The notes under the pieces: model-generated
What the model was told of the DNA's origin: nothing
Database searches by the model: none
What the model saw: only the letters and a program-made list of their open reading frames with translations
DNA from: Membranipora membranacea
Lineage: Eukaryota; Bryozoa; Gymnolaemata; Cheilostomatida; Membraniporidae
Assembly (NCBI GenBank): GCA_914767715.1
Contig: OU612068.1
Coordinates: forward strand, 1,674,001-1,738,000
Length of the DNA: 64,000 bases
Direction of reading: 5' to 3'
Translations under genes and position numbers: made by a program
Shown: in pieces, positions 41,420 through 54,800 of the stretch
How the letters are laid out: each line of letters opens with the position of its first letter
How positions within the stretch are numbered: the first letter of the stretch is position 1

Positions 41420-43754
41420 CTTGGTTTGTTTGAGTATTCTGTCTGTCTGTCTTACGTTACCTCTCTCTCCTCTCTTCCCTCTCAACTCCACTCAGAACCC
41501 TCTGACAGATAGCTGTGTGGCTGTTATCAGTTTTAATCGTTTGGAACAAATTATAAATTCTATAATCCAAGTGCTACTGTGGCATACGCGCCTGCAATAA
41601 AAATTATAAATGTACAATACTTCGGCCTACTAGACGAATGGGCACATTTATGGTACTGGGCAACATCTGTGTGAGTTGCGCATTTACGCTCATAGGAAAT
41701 AATATCAACAGTTTCTCGACATTAGCAACAGAGCTTGGGAGGGATGAGGGTGTAGCTTTTCTACAAACTTACGCGTGATTGAACCAAGGAGTACTCGTTG
41801 ATTGAACAAAACGAACTATGTATAAATGTTACCCCAAATGTTGATAGTTGTGTGTTGCACCAATGAACTCCCTCTTCATTGGTTGCACAAGTACTAACCA
41901 GACATAAGTCGAGTAATTTTGTGTCCTCAAGCAACAACCTCAATATCAGGATCGCCACAGAAGATGCGATGAACGTGATCGAGGATCAAATCAGGATACC
42001 AAAAATATGCAACGCGAATCATTTGTAAAATCATGAAACCACAATCCTTGTTGTAACCCCTCCAGCGAGCATCTATCTTTGCTGCAGAAGACCAAGGAAC
42101 AGATAAAGCATTACACATGAAAATTCTTCCGAATATATACCTGATACATTCAGACTTCTTTCTTACAATTCAGCAGCCACAAAAGTTTATAGGTAGTTAT
42201 TGATTCTAGGCGAGATGACTAACTGTGCACAATTGTGTATCAAAGCATGTATTCTATTACAATGAGCAAGCACCTGCAAGCACAGTGCCAACATGTGACC
42301 AACAAAAATGTAAACAAAATACGTGGCCGAGTTTGGCAATGATTGGGTAGTTTTCAAAATTGACCTATATTATAAACCAATCAGCAGCTGGTATTGATTT
42401 GAAAGAAGTTGTGTTACTTTAAGCAGGGTGGGGACAACTCTAGATACTGGACATAATGATAAATTCTCATCTACAGAAAGACCAACGAAGAGGGAGTTCA
42501 TCGGGAAGACAGCATCACCCCTCTCATAGTCTGAGCCCCCAGAATTTTGCCCCTCGCCCGACGGGGGAAAGTCTGAGAACAATGTAGGATCTTGCTGGAG
42601 TTGTCTGCTCTTAGATATTATAAGTAAATAAAGGGGAGCACTAAAACTGCAATATCTATTGATTTCTATTCACGCCACCTACTATATTGCTCAAGGTATG
42701 AGAGTTTTGAGCATGAGCAGAGATATTCACTGCCAAGTAGTGAAAAAAATCTCAGCCAGAATTTCTTTCATTTTGAATTAGGGCGGTCATTCACGACATC
42801 TACAAAAGGTCACACCTTTAAGCTATATGAAGTAAAATTAATGTAGAAGTAATGAGAGGAAAAATCCAAGCAAATCCTGCAAAGTGCATAGACAACCCCT
42901 CTCACAATACTTGCCCAAGGAGTACCAGGACTGTTGCTCCTTGATATAATATGATGAGAACTCAATGCTCCCAAAATGCATCTGGTTTGCACTTATTTGG
43001 TATTGGACCCAGCAATGAACTTGTTGGATTTATTTGTGAGAAAAAGAAAAGACTCTCACAACTTGAAAGCTGATAGCATTAAGTATCTTACTCAAAGTTT
43101 TATTTCTTCTTTCAACAATTAAGTACCTATCGGGGCTGTATCAATGGTTTGAAATGAACTCCTGCTATGTCTAGATGTTCAGTGGAGGCGGGCTGACGAA
43201 AGGGGGGGGGGGGGTTCCGGGTGCTTGACCCTCAGAAAAACCTTGCCCATAATGGCAGTGGAAGAATAAATGTGTTACTGCACTTTTTTCTCTAGTGACT
43301 TTGCTTTACCCTTTTATAGTAAATGATGTAATCAGCTAAGGCTGGGGAATTTTATCAATTTGCAAAAAACTTTTGAGAAACAAGTGGATATTTTCATCAC
43401 CTCTGCAATGGAGGTCAAACTCTCAACATGATAGACTTTAATAACATGCTATTTATCAACAGCACAAGAAGAATATGCAGCAGATTTTAAAAGAAGCAAG
43501 TTTTCTTAGCCTTTATAATGCAAGTTAATAAGAGTCATCATTCCAGACACCCACTAAGTAACGAATAATGTATATGAACATAGTCTGAGCCCCCAGACTC
43601 TTACCCTTGGCCGGAGGAGACACTGAAATTGGATATTTCATACAGCGATTTCTTGACTGAAAGGTGCCCTTAAGGAAGGCCGAGACATCCCAAATATTGA
43701 CCAAAGACAGTTGATTATTAATTATGTGTATTTAGCGATAACATTATTTTTCAA
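41420..43754. other. Intergenic, no gene recognised
   Basis: Contains a run of 12 G at about 43203, two copies of a TAGTCTGAGCCCCCAGA segment (42525 and 43581), and a 63-codon minus-strand frame near 41.93-42.12 kb that I could not attach to a gene. Confidence 0.4.
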
Positions 43755-45360
43755 TCATGCTTTTTCAACAGCAGAGAGCATTTTATACAGGTGGTACAGG
43801 TGATGCAGGGATGATACAGGTGGTTCTGGAAATTCCATCTCCAATAGAATATTATTAATTTTATCTTTAGCTACAGCAAAATTGTAGTCAGTCAATCGCT
43901 CTAGGGCTGGCACAATAGATTCGGCATATAACTGCCTATCATTCTTTATTAGGGGCTGGGAAAGCTGGCGAATACTGGCATTAACAAGTTCCAGCTTCTT
44001 GTTAATTGTTTCAGTGTTCACAGCTGGTGTTAGCTTTCGCTTCCTCTGTTTCGGAGCGGACTGAGGGTTTCTTGGAGTGGCTACTGAGTTAGCTTCTGGA
44101 AAAGCTGCCTGAGGTGTCAGTGGCTGAGTATAGGAGGTACTTTGCTGAGCTGGGGTACTGTTGGAAGAAGTCAATGGGCATGGTGGCTGAGCTGCGGAGG
44201 TACTTGCTGGAGCAGCAGAGGTACTAGCTGGAGCTGAGGTACTAGCTGGTGTTGCTACAGCTGGAATGTTCATAGAAGAGGTAGTTCTACAAAAAAAACA
44301 ACAGCAAATATTATATTACATGTATTGTATTAGTTAGATTGTGAGATTTTATTTTAAATTTTGAGACATATTGAAAAGTGAATAGAACCACTGGACAACA
44401 CAATGTAATTTTAATTATAAAGTTAACAATCAGTTGGCTGAATGAAATAAAAAGGAATACTCTATTTAATGTATCATAGCATAGAAGCATAAAAGGGACA
44501 CAAACTTCGCCATGCTACGGCTTTTTGCCAGCAACTATCCAACTGTGATTTTGATCTACTAATCATCAAATCAAACGTGTAGATTTAAATACCAAGGATG
44601 GCCTACAGCAAATACCAACAACAAATGTTAATGTACCTTTGCTCTCTATGTGCGGTCAAGAGCCACTTGAAGTAGGGCCACCACTTCCAAGATGGCTCAC
44701 TCACTGTTCCTGCCCCACTGGCACATGCTCCTTCATATTGCCTTCTATGGCCATTGAAGGTATCTTTCAGATTGACCCACTTCTTTGTGAGCATTTCAAC
44801 TACAAAATATTAATTCCAATTTAATAGCCAGTTTCATGAAAATACAGTGATACATAATTATACTGCGGCTACTGGTACTGGTAAGTGGTCATGGACCCCT
44901 GGGACTTGCATCCCTCATTTTGCCAATGTCAAGTATCTGGACATGGGCAAAATGAGGCATGCAAGTCCCAGGGACCCATGTATTCATTATTTGACAGTTG
45001 CTTGATTCTTATGGATCATGGATTATGATAAGCTATGTCAATAAATATAATATCACCATCATCAATGACATCTCACAGTTCATATTTTACATATAAATAT
45101 GAATTACAGCCTTATCTCATAATCTAAACCATAATAAGTGAAATGAAATCAAAATTGAGTACATTGAATTGAGTATTTTTAAACCAACCAGTGAAAGGTG
45201 ATTCAGCATCTGGATATGCTGCTGCCAGCTTCTGTACCATATCTTTATAGTGATTGAGTTTCACTCCTCTTGCATCCTTGTATCCTGTCTCTCTCTTGCT
45301 CCATATCACTGGTCTCTCTCTAATTAAATCAATGAACAACTCAATATACTTATCCTCCAT
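43755..45360 (-). CDS. MADF-domain protein, 288 aa
   Basis: Exons 45189-45360, 44637-44799 and 43755-44286 (TGA), phases 1 and 2, both consistent. Residues 1 to about 110 form a MADF (Myb/SANT-like) domain: YIELFIDLIRERPVIW, an LNHYKDMVQKLAAAYP helix, and KWVNLKDTFNGHRRQY with PSWKWWPYFKWLL. The middle is a Ser/Thr/Pro/Ala-rich linker with a basic nuclear-signal-like KQRKRKL, and the C-terminus is helical. MADF proteins such as Adf-1 bind DNA as transcription factors. Similar proteins are also carried by PIF/Harbinger transposons, but I see no transposase frame nearby. Confidence 0.82.
44890..44980. repeat. Hairpin mini-element in the first MADF-gene intron
   Basis: Arms of about 35 bp: CATGGACCCCTGGGACTTGC onward and GCAAGTCCCAGGGACCCATG at the end, with a 20-bp loop. 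No clear target duplication. Confidence 0.65.
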
Positions 45361-47568
45361 GTTAACCAATGAACTAAGTTTAGCTTGAGAAAGTGTGCTA
45401 TATGGCCTCTATGTTTGTTATGATCACGTGTCAAAAATATTGACCTAATTCGCGAATTCTTTTGAAAATAGCATTCACATAGATTTGACATAGATTTGGT
45501 GTTTTGATTAGAGAGGGAAAACTAACTCAACCATAGCACTGCCGCAGTTCCTGATCAGGAACTTCGGCAGTCCTATGAATGAACTAAACATATTGAATGT
45601 GTCCATGGTCTGTTTCAATCAAGATTTAGAACCTTCTGAATCAATTTTAGCTTCAAACTTAGTTCACGGCGCAACTGCAAGCTCCTCTGATATCCAGATT
45701 CCGACTTTGTTTGATCAGGGAGAATTCTCCCTGGTTTGATACTGTTGTGAGTTAAGATGAGTTGTCTCCCCGCAGAAGAAAAGGGCACAACTCCGAAATT
45801 CACTTTATGTCTAATTAGACTAATTTGATGGCGTGCTCGGGTTATGACAGCCGTGCATCCTAGCAGTTATTTCCCTCGAGCTGATACTCTCCACTGCTTC
45901 GTGCAATAAAATGTGGATGGAGAACGCAAACACAATTATCGTCATCTATACATATACGCTGACATTTGTATTATATTATATTAAAGACGCTCATTGAGGA
46001 CGATAATGGAATTATCAAGGCTAGTGACGACGGCCATCTTTGTAGGATGAAGCCTCACTAGCTTGGGCGCAGACATTAATGACAAATAGATCAACGCATT
46101 CCAGGTTAACACTTGGATTGTGGACCACACTCTGAGTATATTCTTGGATTGTGAATTGCTAGCCAGGCAATCCGACCAGCGCAGAACAGTTGCTATACCA
46201 CCTTCGGGAGTGGCTGATACATCGTATCACTTATAGCAGACCTTCTCAGCAGCAGGTACCGGGTTTAGGCCCGAGGTAGGAGACCAGGTTAAATCCTGAG
46301 AGACCAGGTTAAATCCCAAAGTACCTGACTGGGTTCAATCCCGAGGAAACAGCAGAATACCAAGAGAGATCCTGAAGTACCTGACTGGGTTCAATCGAAT
46401 ATAATTTTTATTTTATTTTAATACGAGATATTGGGACCAACTCTCTGCATTAATCAAGCACTACAACTTTTTGAATGAATGTAAACCTCAATGTATTGCT
46501 GTAAAAATATTTTATATGTACCATATAGGCATTGGATCAGTTCCCCTCGCAGCCCGCGACACCCCCTATCCTCCTCGATGAGACCAGCTGGAAACCCCCC
46601 CCCCCCCGAACCCCTGAGCTTGACTCAATATATATACATGAGAATTGATACGATTAATTGCTGTGAATTACAGATTCAGACTGTGTGTGATAAGTTTGAT
46701 ACCGCTGTTCGTCCATCGGAGAAAAAAGCAAGCTGATAAGAGTCCCCAAATCTATGTAAAATAACACTACTTAGGATGGCATAGATTTGGTTGTTTTGAT
46801 CAAAGAGGGGACAGCTCACTTAACATATTGAATAAGTCCCTGGGCTGTTTCAATCAAGATTTAGAACCTTCTGAACCAAGGTTAGCTTTCAAACTTAATA
46901 CCATCTTAATACTCAAATCACCTGTACCTGGTTCAATACATTATATGTTTTACTAGTGGTAGTTGTCTACTCCTACCCACGCCAGCCAATTCTATGTCCT
47001 CTACTTGAAATCTATGTTTGTTATGATCAAGTGTCAAAAATATTGACCTAATTCGCGATTTCTTTTGAAAATAGCATTCACCTTTGACGTTTGGCTATAT
47101 GGCCTTGACATTCTCTTTTATGGCCTTGACATTGCAATCTGACAGCCAATCAGATAGGAATTCGTGATTTTTTAAACGATTCGGATTCTTGTATCGCGTG
47201 CAGACAAGGTCTCACGAAATTGTGGAAATGCCATTTTGTACGAAAGATTTCGTGAGATTTTTCTCCGAATCGCGAGAAAACAACCTCGTGTGGCCTCTGC
47301 TTTAGTATGTCCTGGGAAGCGTTGCGGGTGAGGGAGTAGGGGGAGAGGGGGGGGGGGAGGAGAGGAGAGGGGGCTGTGTCACATAGACAGGTTACAGCAG
47401 AGTATGTATACAGCAAATTTTTAACACAACTTGTATAGTTTGTGAAAGCAGTAAAATCCGTCTAACAAAAAACTACCAAATCAATTAAAGATATGAGTAA
47501 GATCAATACTTTTTATTATATTTTATTTAAAACAAATAACAGTATTTCACCAAAGTAAGTGTCAGCAT
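45361..47568. other. Intergenic, repeat-rich
   Basis: No coding exon seen. Holds a short palindrome (45532-45575, CATAG...CTATG ends around CTGATCAGG), a pair of similar segments (45405-45660 against 46775-47080), tandem GGTTAAATCC/GGGTTCAATC units near 46.28-46.40 kb, a C run at about 46597 and a G-rich tract at 47331-47372. Confidence 0.5.
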
Positions 47569-48484
47569 CTACCCACATCTTGTTTTTGGAAGACCGTTTG
47601 CATCAAGCTGTTGCTTTCCTGCATCTTTAGGTACTGAAATAACAATAATGTAATATGAACATGAAATTTAAAATAAAACCAGATACTGCATTCTGGCATA
47701 CACCACTTAAAAAGTTATTACCATCTATTTCAAAAAGCAACTGCGAATGCCATATTGATTTCAATTTGCTACACATAGACTGGAAATTTATATTATTTGA
47801 AGATGACCAAACACATTTTGAAACAGATTATTTGATCAGACGAAGACTGACATCCGGGGTGTATCGTTGGGACTTTGTCCAACTAATTTATAATACAATA
47901 CTGTCTCCTAATTCTGATCCAGTTTGCCTGTCAGCGGAGATTGAGTGATTCCAAACTGGACTAAACTTGTTCCAAGCACTTCTGAACTTACCATAGCCGA
48001 ATACTTTCATATACCAGCTGTCAGGTTTCTTAATGGTCATACATCGCTTACTCAAAACCATCGGTCCTAAACCTCCAATAGATGGAGTACCAAACCCTGT
48101 CACCTTATCGTCTGTAATATACATACCAAGGAATAACCAAAAGTCATTTTATTGTATGATGACGAATGCAAAAATAATGTTACATATATATGTATATATA
48201 TATATATATAAAAATATATACATATATACTGTGAACTATCCTGATATGATAACCAGTATCCGAAAAGAAGAGTTGGGGACGACCTTCAGGCGGCGAGGAG
48301 AAGGAGCGGTCAAGAGTTTGGGAGGCTCAAGCTAATAAATATAGACAATAGTCAAAAAGAATTTTGAGGAATTTTGACTTTACAATAATATCTCATTACC
48401 TGATCCAAAGAGAGAATCCCAAAGTGTTTGAGTCCAAGACTTGCTCTGTAATCCGTTATCGAAGGCCACGATGCGCTTACTCAT
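47569..48484 (-). CDS. Unrecognised small protein, 89 aa
   Basis: Three exons, 48400-48484, 47992-48111 and 47569-47633 (TAG), both introns phase 1 and GT-AG. The product starts MSKRIVAFDNGLQSKSW, has a Gly-rich middle (TGFGTPSIGGLGPM) and ends KTRCG. It has no signal peptide or membrane segment that I can see. Minus-strand AATAAA signals lie at 47512-47527, just after the stop. The neat phases and the poly(A) signals support a real gene; I do not know the family. An additional 5' exon is possible. Confidence 0.6.
48184..48234. repeat. AT microsatellite
   Basis: Alternating TA/TATATG tract, self-complementary, in the first intron of the 89-aa gene. Confidence 0.8.
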
Positions 48485-49299
48485 CTTGATGATGCTGTCT
48501 TTCAATATAGTACTAGCCGGCTTGTTTTGCTCTTATAAACAAATGCGGAGACAAAATCAACCACAACAATATAAGATTTTTATATCCAAAATTTTTATTA
48601 GTGATGGATCTCAGCTAGATTTTAAAGGCACCTGATTGGTCGACAACAACATTTGTCATCACTAATGGTGGATGACTGGGGAAGAAAATACTCCCTACAT
48701 TTTGAGTATAACCCTCCCCTCATATAACTCCATGCAAAGCTACTGGCTAGATGTTTTGATGCCACAACTCTCTATTTAAATTTTTGGTAGCTATGCTGGG
48801 CAAAGCCCAGCTGTGGCAGCAGTGGTTCAAGTCTTAAAACGGATATAGGCACCTGTGAGATTTCACTGACATAAAGATAAATACATATTGTACTGCTCAT
48901 TGATTGATAGCAGATTGCACCTTCTGCATAGGGAAAAATGCAAAATCTAATTCTGAAGATTATTAAGCCAGAATTCTTGTGAAACAATTCATCCATCAGG
49001 CACTCAAACTCAGCTAATATAGAATACCACAGAGCAATTTCCTGTTCCTGTTATTATTTAGCCTGTGCTCTATCATTATTAAAGCAATGTCTTGGAATCT
49101 TCCCTAAACAGAAGTGTTACCCAACTTAGAGTCAGCAACTACTTTGAGTTTTGTGCCGCGTCATGCACAAAGCTGATGCTGCCTAGCACATTATTTACTA
49201 CCCACTAATGCATTGATGTGAAACCTTGGTTGCCCTTTAAAAAGCCTTGGTGAGGACAATGAACTAAACCTCCGGAGGTTCGTTGGTGAGGATGAGTAG
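48485..49299. other. Intergenic, no gene seen
   Basis: Between two small tandem minus-strand genes. Only a short AACCTCCGGAGGTT palindrome (49267) was noted. Confidence 0.4.
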
Positions 49300-50613
49300 T
49301 TATCTGAATTTCTTACGCTTCTCCAGGAGCTTTTGCCACCAGATGGGATCTGACCGCTTGCTTTTGAGATATTTATCTGGATTTATCTGCCAATCTTTCA
49401 AACCTGCAAACAAATTCATTGTTAGAATAATGATCATGAGATATTTTTACTTACGAATAGGGAGAGTTGTCTCCTATTTGCCCAGCTTACATTTGTGTTC
49501 AACAAATCTCATTTCCAACTGAATGATATAATATTGTCGAGATGAGATAATCAAATACTCAAGTTTAACATTATTTATTATCGTGGCGCCCTACAGAAAC
49601 TGGCAGCGTTTGGCACGATGGGAATGTCTCAAATATATCAAGTCAAAACTTCGGTATAATTGATGTAAAATTCCCAAGTCTTGTGGCTTTTAACATTGGC
49701 TAATTTGGGCGCTGCGATGCCAAATATCCTAGCAACAACTTTTTTTGGCAAGATACCATTGATTGGTCGCCTTCATTCACAAAGGAAAGACAATACATTT
49801 TACCATATTAAAAGCAGAAATCAGAATGAAAACTATATTGAATAATTTACAGTTCACCTTTTTGCTTTTCTGCTAGTTCTTTCAACACCTGCGACAAGCT
49901 TTTGATTTCTCTCTTGCTGATAGCCTCATACATTGGAACTTGTCCAAGCCAGCTGGTTATGTGATGGGTATCTGATAAAGATCAAATTAAGACTAATCTG
50001 TGTGGTGTGTAAAGAGCAAAAGCAAACGTCCACTGTTAAAACAGAAACTCAGATCTTAACTTTTTCGAGCATTCTGTGTAAGGAGACTTTGTAACGGAAT
50101 CTGTGACTAAATTTCATGAGAATAAAGGGTAGAAGCATCACCAACTCATTAACACAACAGCAGTATTATTATTTTATCACAATAATCCGCTGACCTCAAG
50201 AAAACTGTGTAAACCATAGACTTAATAATATGTCTACAATATGTCTATATGGTGTAAACTAATCACTGCATTTTTATTCACCTTACCGGGAAAAGGAAAG
50301 GGTAACTCCAAATTGATATAGCTAAAATGTGGAGAACCGCCAGCCTTAGAACCCCAGCTAGGAGGAATGATGACCACATAGAGGTATGAGGCATAAGTAC
50401 AATTGTAAGAAGTGTACAACTATAGCTTGACATATATTAAATATGAGCCACGTGGTCATGGAATAGAATTTTCGGAATTAAACACAACAATATAAACTGA
50501 TACTTACCATCCTTGACTACTGGATCTGGTTTCGGATTCCAGTCGTCAAGATCGAGAAATGCGGCAGAGACAACACTGGTAACTACCTGCAGAATCAGGA
50601 CCGACTTCATCAT
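49300..50613 (-). CDS. Unrecognised small secreted protein, 132 aa
   Basis: Four exons: 50504-50613, 50287-50357, 49858-49971 and 49300-49403 (TAA). A clear signal peptide (MMKSVLILQVVTSVVSA) is followed by a Trp/Pro-rich segment (DDWNPKPDPVV), an aromatic segment, a charged helix (KREIKSLSQVLKELAEKQK) and a basic end (WWQKLLEKRKKFR). There are no cysteines in the mature part. Exon 1 ends in a GGTAAGTATC tandem donor: only the second GT (4 bp further) keeps the frame of the later exons. TATA-like TATAATTT lies about 60 bp above the start. Function unknown. Confidence 0.62.
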
Positions 50614-51804
50614 GATGCTGTGTGCTTGTGACTGATAGGACCTGATATAACTGGGTCCTCAGTTCGCTCAAATTATAGATATCATAAGTAGCTCCTGTGA
50701 ACTGACAGCTTTAATTTTAAATCTCTTAGACTGAGTGTCATCACCAGGTTGATTGTAGGGAGTTTGATGAGAGTAGTTGGTAAAGGAATATTGCAAACTT
50801 CCGGCAAACAGTGTTAACAAGAGTCCTAGTTTAGGTCATAGTAAATACATTTGGGCCACAATATTCTCGTTGTTATATAATGTATCAACGTATTCATCTG
50901 CATGTTTACTCTGATTCTTTCGATGACCTGCCGAGGCTGAACCTGAACAGGCTTTCACATTTTTTAAATGTATCTTTCTTATAAAAGACTGAAGTTTCAA
51001 AATCCATCAAAAGTCCTGCCAATAATCGGAGTAAAATCATATTGATTTGGGTTCTGATGTTATTTTGGGGATATTGTCGATAATTGATCAGACATTTAAG
51101 TATATCCAAAAAACTTCACTATTGATGATCGTTCCTCAACTCAAGTTGGGTATGTGCTGGTTAAAGCCGCAAGGTCTGTCTCAGTTAGATGACAGGTACT
51201 GTATTCAGCACCAAATTGTTCTAGTTTTGCAAGCAGGTTGGAGCACCTCGCTGGGCAATGAGCCAAGTAGTCAGTGGACTGCAGCAGGATTCAGACCCAG
51301 TACCTCTAACGTACATGTGTCAGAGGACAGGTGCTTTAACTAACTGATCTACCTACAGTACTTGTGTGCGAGGAGAAGTGAGGCGAGGTGAGTACTTTTT
51401 TGGCTTATTCTGAAAAACATTTTAAACAAATGAGGTTTATACCAATAAAGTATATATACAACATCATCTTATGATCATATTCTTCTATATATCCTCCTTA
51501 TGGTTTCAGCCACAAACCAGAAAATAAAATGATCGAAATGATATGGTCAGTGCTGGTAATAAAATGAGTTTATTTAGATATATAGCTAACTTGTGATAAG
51601 GGGATAGGTCAGGAAATTCAAATTGCTCCTGTTGTTCTGAGCTAGATGAAACTAAAAACTGCCAATTCAGATAATGCTGGATGGATAAGTGGGAAATAGC
51701 GAAGCGTTAAAAATATTAAGATGAGAATTAAAGTTTGTATTTGAAACATTATAGCAAGCATGTGAGGCGTAGCAGAGAAATGTCCTAGAGTTTATATCAG
51801 AATA
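50614..51804. other. Intergenic with a tRNA-like element
   Basis: Upstream of the secreted-protein gene and downstream of the GH10 gene. Contains the tRNA-like segment at 51275-51362 and a minus-strand poly(A) signal TTTATT (AATAAA) at 51569-51574 for the GH10 gene. Confidence 0.5.
51275..51362 (-). mobile_element. tRNA-like SINE head
   Basis: Read on the minus strand: GTAGATCAGTTAGTTAAAGCA (box-A/D-arm like), an anticodon-arm-like stretch, then GGGTCTGAATCC (box B). The acceptor stem does not close, so I call a tRNA-derived element, not a tRNA gene. Confidence 0.45.
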
Positions 51805-54800
51805 TTATATTGCCAGAGAGACAGACAAAGAGCCGGCTGACTTTGCCATAGAGACTGTTTGTTGAGTGAGGACTGCTCCGGTGCCGCTCAGTGCCGTTAT
51901 TTTGTAATCACCATAGAAGACTCGCTCACTCAGCGTCTCACTTGTACCTGAAGATACCGCACCGATGTTCACATCGAGATTACTTCTCCAATCAGTGTGA
52001 AACAGGCGCTCCCACATCAGTCCGGCAGCATTAGGCTAAAAAGGGAAAAATAAACGGGCTGACTATAGAAATAGAACTTTATGGAAGGTGTGATAAACAG
52101 TCTTTCTTAGATCTTATTCATGGAGGCCGCATGAGCTATGATATGTGTGATTATTCCAGGTCGTTACATGAGGTGTGATATGTTCAGTTCATGCATGAGA
52201 TGAACTGAAAACGACTACATCTAGCTTCATATAAAGCAGCTTTTGTAACTCTAAAGCAGGAGCCTAAATTGACTTTTATTAACCAAACAGAGGCTTTACT
52301 TAAAATTCCAGATCCAGATCGTGTGCTTGCTTTCTCTTTTGTAAGCAGATAGGAGGCCATGTACCTGAGCCGACGCATACTCATATGCTGTATTCTTACC
52401 ATTGACGGGACCTAATGCAACATTTGCAAGGCAAATAATCTTCTTCATAGGCTCAGAGAGTATAATCTTACCGTCATGTTTGGACCATTAACTAAAGCAG
52501 CGTGTTCTCCTCGCCAATGCCTCTGATCCCAGTATCCCCAAAACAAGACTCCCTCCACGCTACCGTGGCTAAAATATTAAACCAAAACAATAATATCTAT
52601 CAATACAGAGAACTTGATAAAGAAACGCTCTGTGTTGATAATTTTAAGCCTATTATTTGTCGACGAGATTGTCCAGTTATATGTTTCTATGGAGAAATGA
52701 GAATACACATCCGTACACTGACCGTGGCACTTTGTTTGAATTCTTTTTAATCCTTGATGACTCACCTGAAATAAGCTAGCAGGGCATCCTCCAACACCTG
52801 AGCTCTCACGTTGTGGTCAGGGTTAACATAGTCTAGCTCTGTGACAAATATAGGGAGACCAGCAGTGGCTATCCTGTTGAGCCTGTTCAGTAATATACCT
52901 CCCTGAGGATTACCATCGTCAGACAAATGGTTTTGACAGCCCATACCGTCAATCTGTACTCCAGCAGCTAGAAACTCCAGAGCTTGCTTTGCATACAACT
53001 GAAGAATAACAATAAAAAGAGTCAGAGGCTTTAGACTTCAAACTGGAAATTTTTGATTGTAATTAGCATGGTAATTGTTATATAAAATATACATAATCTA
53101 TGTATATACATTATATATATGATATGAATAATTCTATAAGCAATTACCATTGCTCAAAATCCAAAAGATTTCTATACTCATAGACATTTCTGGCATTTAT
53201 ACACATATACTCATAGACATATCTGGCATTTATACACACAGTTTGCAGCGGTAGAAATTACAAGTCTTGCCCAGTGCTCTAAGGGAGAGGACAACTTACA
53301 TTTGTTCTCGTCCCTTTGTTGACGACTGCGAAGTCATTGAGGAAGAGTTTAGCGTTAGGATCCTGCTGTCTCGCTCTTGTGAACATATCATATCTAATCT
53401 GGACGCTGCCGTAAACTGAACTGTATAGATTGTTATTCACAGGCAGCATCTCGTTATTCACGTCCCAGTGTTCCAATCTAAAGGATAAAAGGGTATAAAT
53501 AATGGCTTAAACAATGTGTCCATGGACATGTAGGTAGTCTGAGAACTGAGAGAAAGGGTGGTAATCAGATCCCAGTTAGAATAGCTGTCTGCCGTATGTT
53601 TATGTAGCCTTTACATGTGCGCTGTGGTCAAGCACAACAAAAATCTATTTATCATGCTGCAAAAAATAGTTCTATAGAACTATTTTTTTAATTTAAAGAG
53701 CACTTACCGCCCGTTAAATTTCCCGAGAAGAACATCGATTCTCTTCATGCACTTGTTGTACATCTGTGTTGGGTCTGTGATGCTCTGTACCCAATTTGGA
53801 TTACTGCTCGCCTTACCCCAAAGTATGGTGTGCCCTCTGGTTTTCTTTCTGAAGTTATATATAAAACACCTTTTACTAACCAAGCTTTACCATAATCCTT
53901 GTTTGTCAAATCCACGCTGTTTATTTTAGCACCAGGAATCAACAGACGCAAAGGCAATTATTCAGGTAGATACAGGTAGATACAGGGAAATACAGGGAAA
54001 TACAGGTAAATACAGATAGTTTTGCCACAATATCTACTACTGTGTGATTCTACAATGTAACATTTAATCTTCTCAACTCCTATTCCTATTTTGTCTGTCT
54101 AAACATTCACTCCACAGTGGATATTACAATAAGATCATTGATATGGAGTTATATACCTCAGTGAATAAGATATAATATACAAGACTTACCCATTGGCTTC
54201 TAGGATATCCAGTGCGTTTTCAGCTTTCTCCCAGGTCAAAACTCCCTCATTCCATTCTGTCTGTCTCCATTTCATATCATTGTGTAAAACAGCCCACTAC
54301 ATCATAAAAAAAACTAGTATTAATGAAGTTTGGTGTGGTACTGACCTCTAGCTATGAATGCATTGAACTCATAAAATGAACCTAAAATTACACCTATAAA
54401 ATTATGTATGGTAAGGACTGTTTTTTTTTGCTGTATTATGACCTCTTGGTTATCTACCGCATTAATTCATTTCTGAGATAACTAGAGTAATATTTACACA
54501 TAAGAAGTTAGTTCTGTTAAATCTGTAAACTCTGGGTGGAGGGGGGGGGAGGGGGAGAGGGAGGGGGAGGGGAGTTTGTTGGTAGAATGTATTATCCTAG
54601 TGTATTGTGATGTGTCTTACCTCAAAGTTATCCAGGTACCACTGTCTATAGGCAGCATTATTCTGTAGTAATAATGAATCTACTGCTGACCCAAAGGCAA
54701 ACTCGTGCTTCAGCTGTTCTATCTGTAACAAAGCAGAGTCTATAACTTTTAACGGATTGATATACCATCGACTATTTTCTCAATAACTCTTACATATGAT

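Noticed and set aside
41927..42118. 63-codon minus-strand frame after a good acceptor (GGTCTTCTGCAG)
   Set aside because: It looks somewhat protein-like (DARWRGYNKDCG), but I found no partner exon in phase and no family; not enough to annotate.
51275..51362. A functional tRNA gene
   Set aside because: Box A and B are present, but the acceptor stem does not pair and the anticodon arm is irregular.
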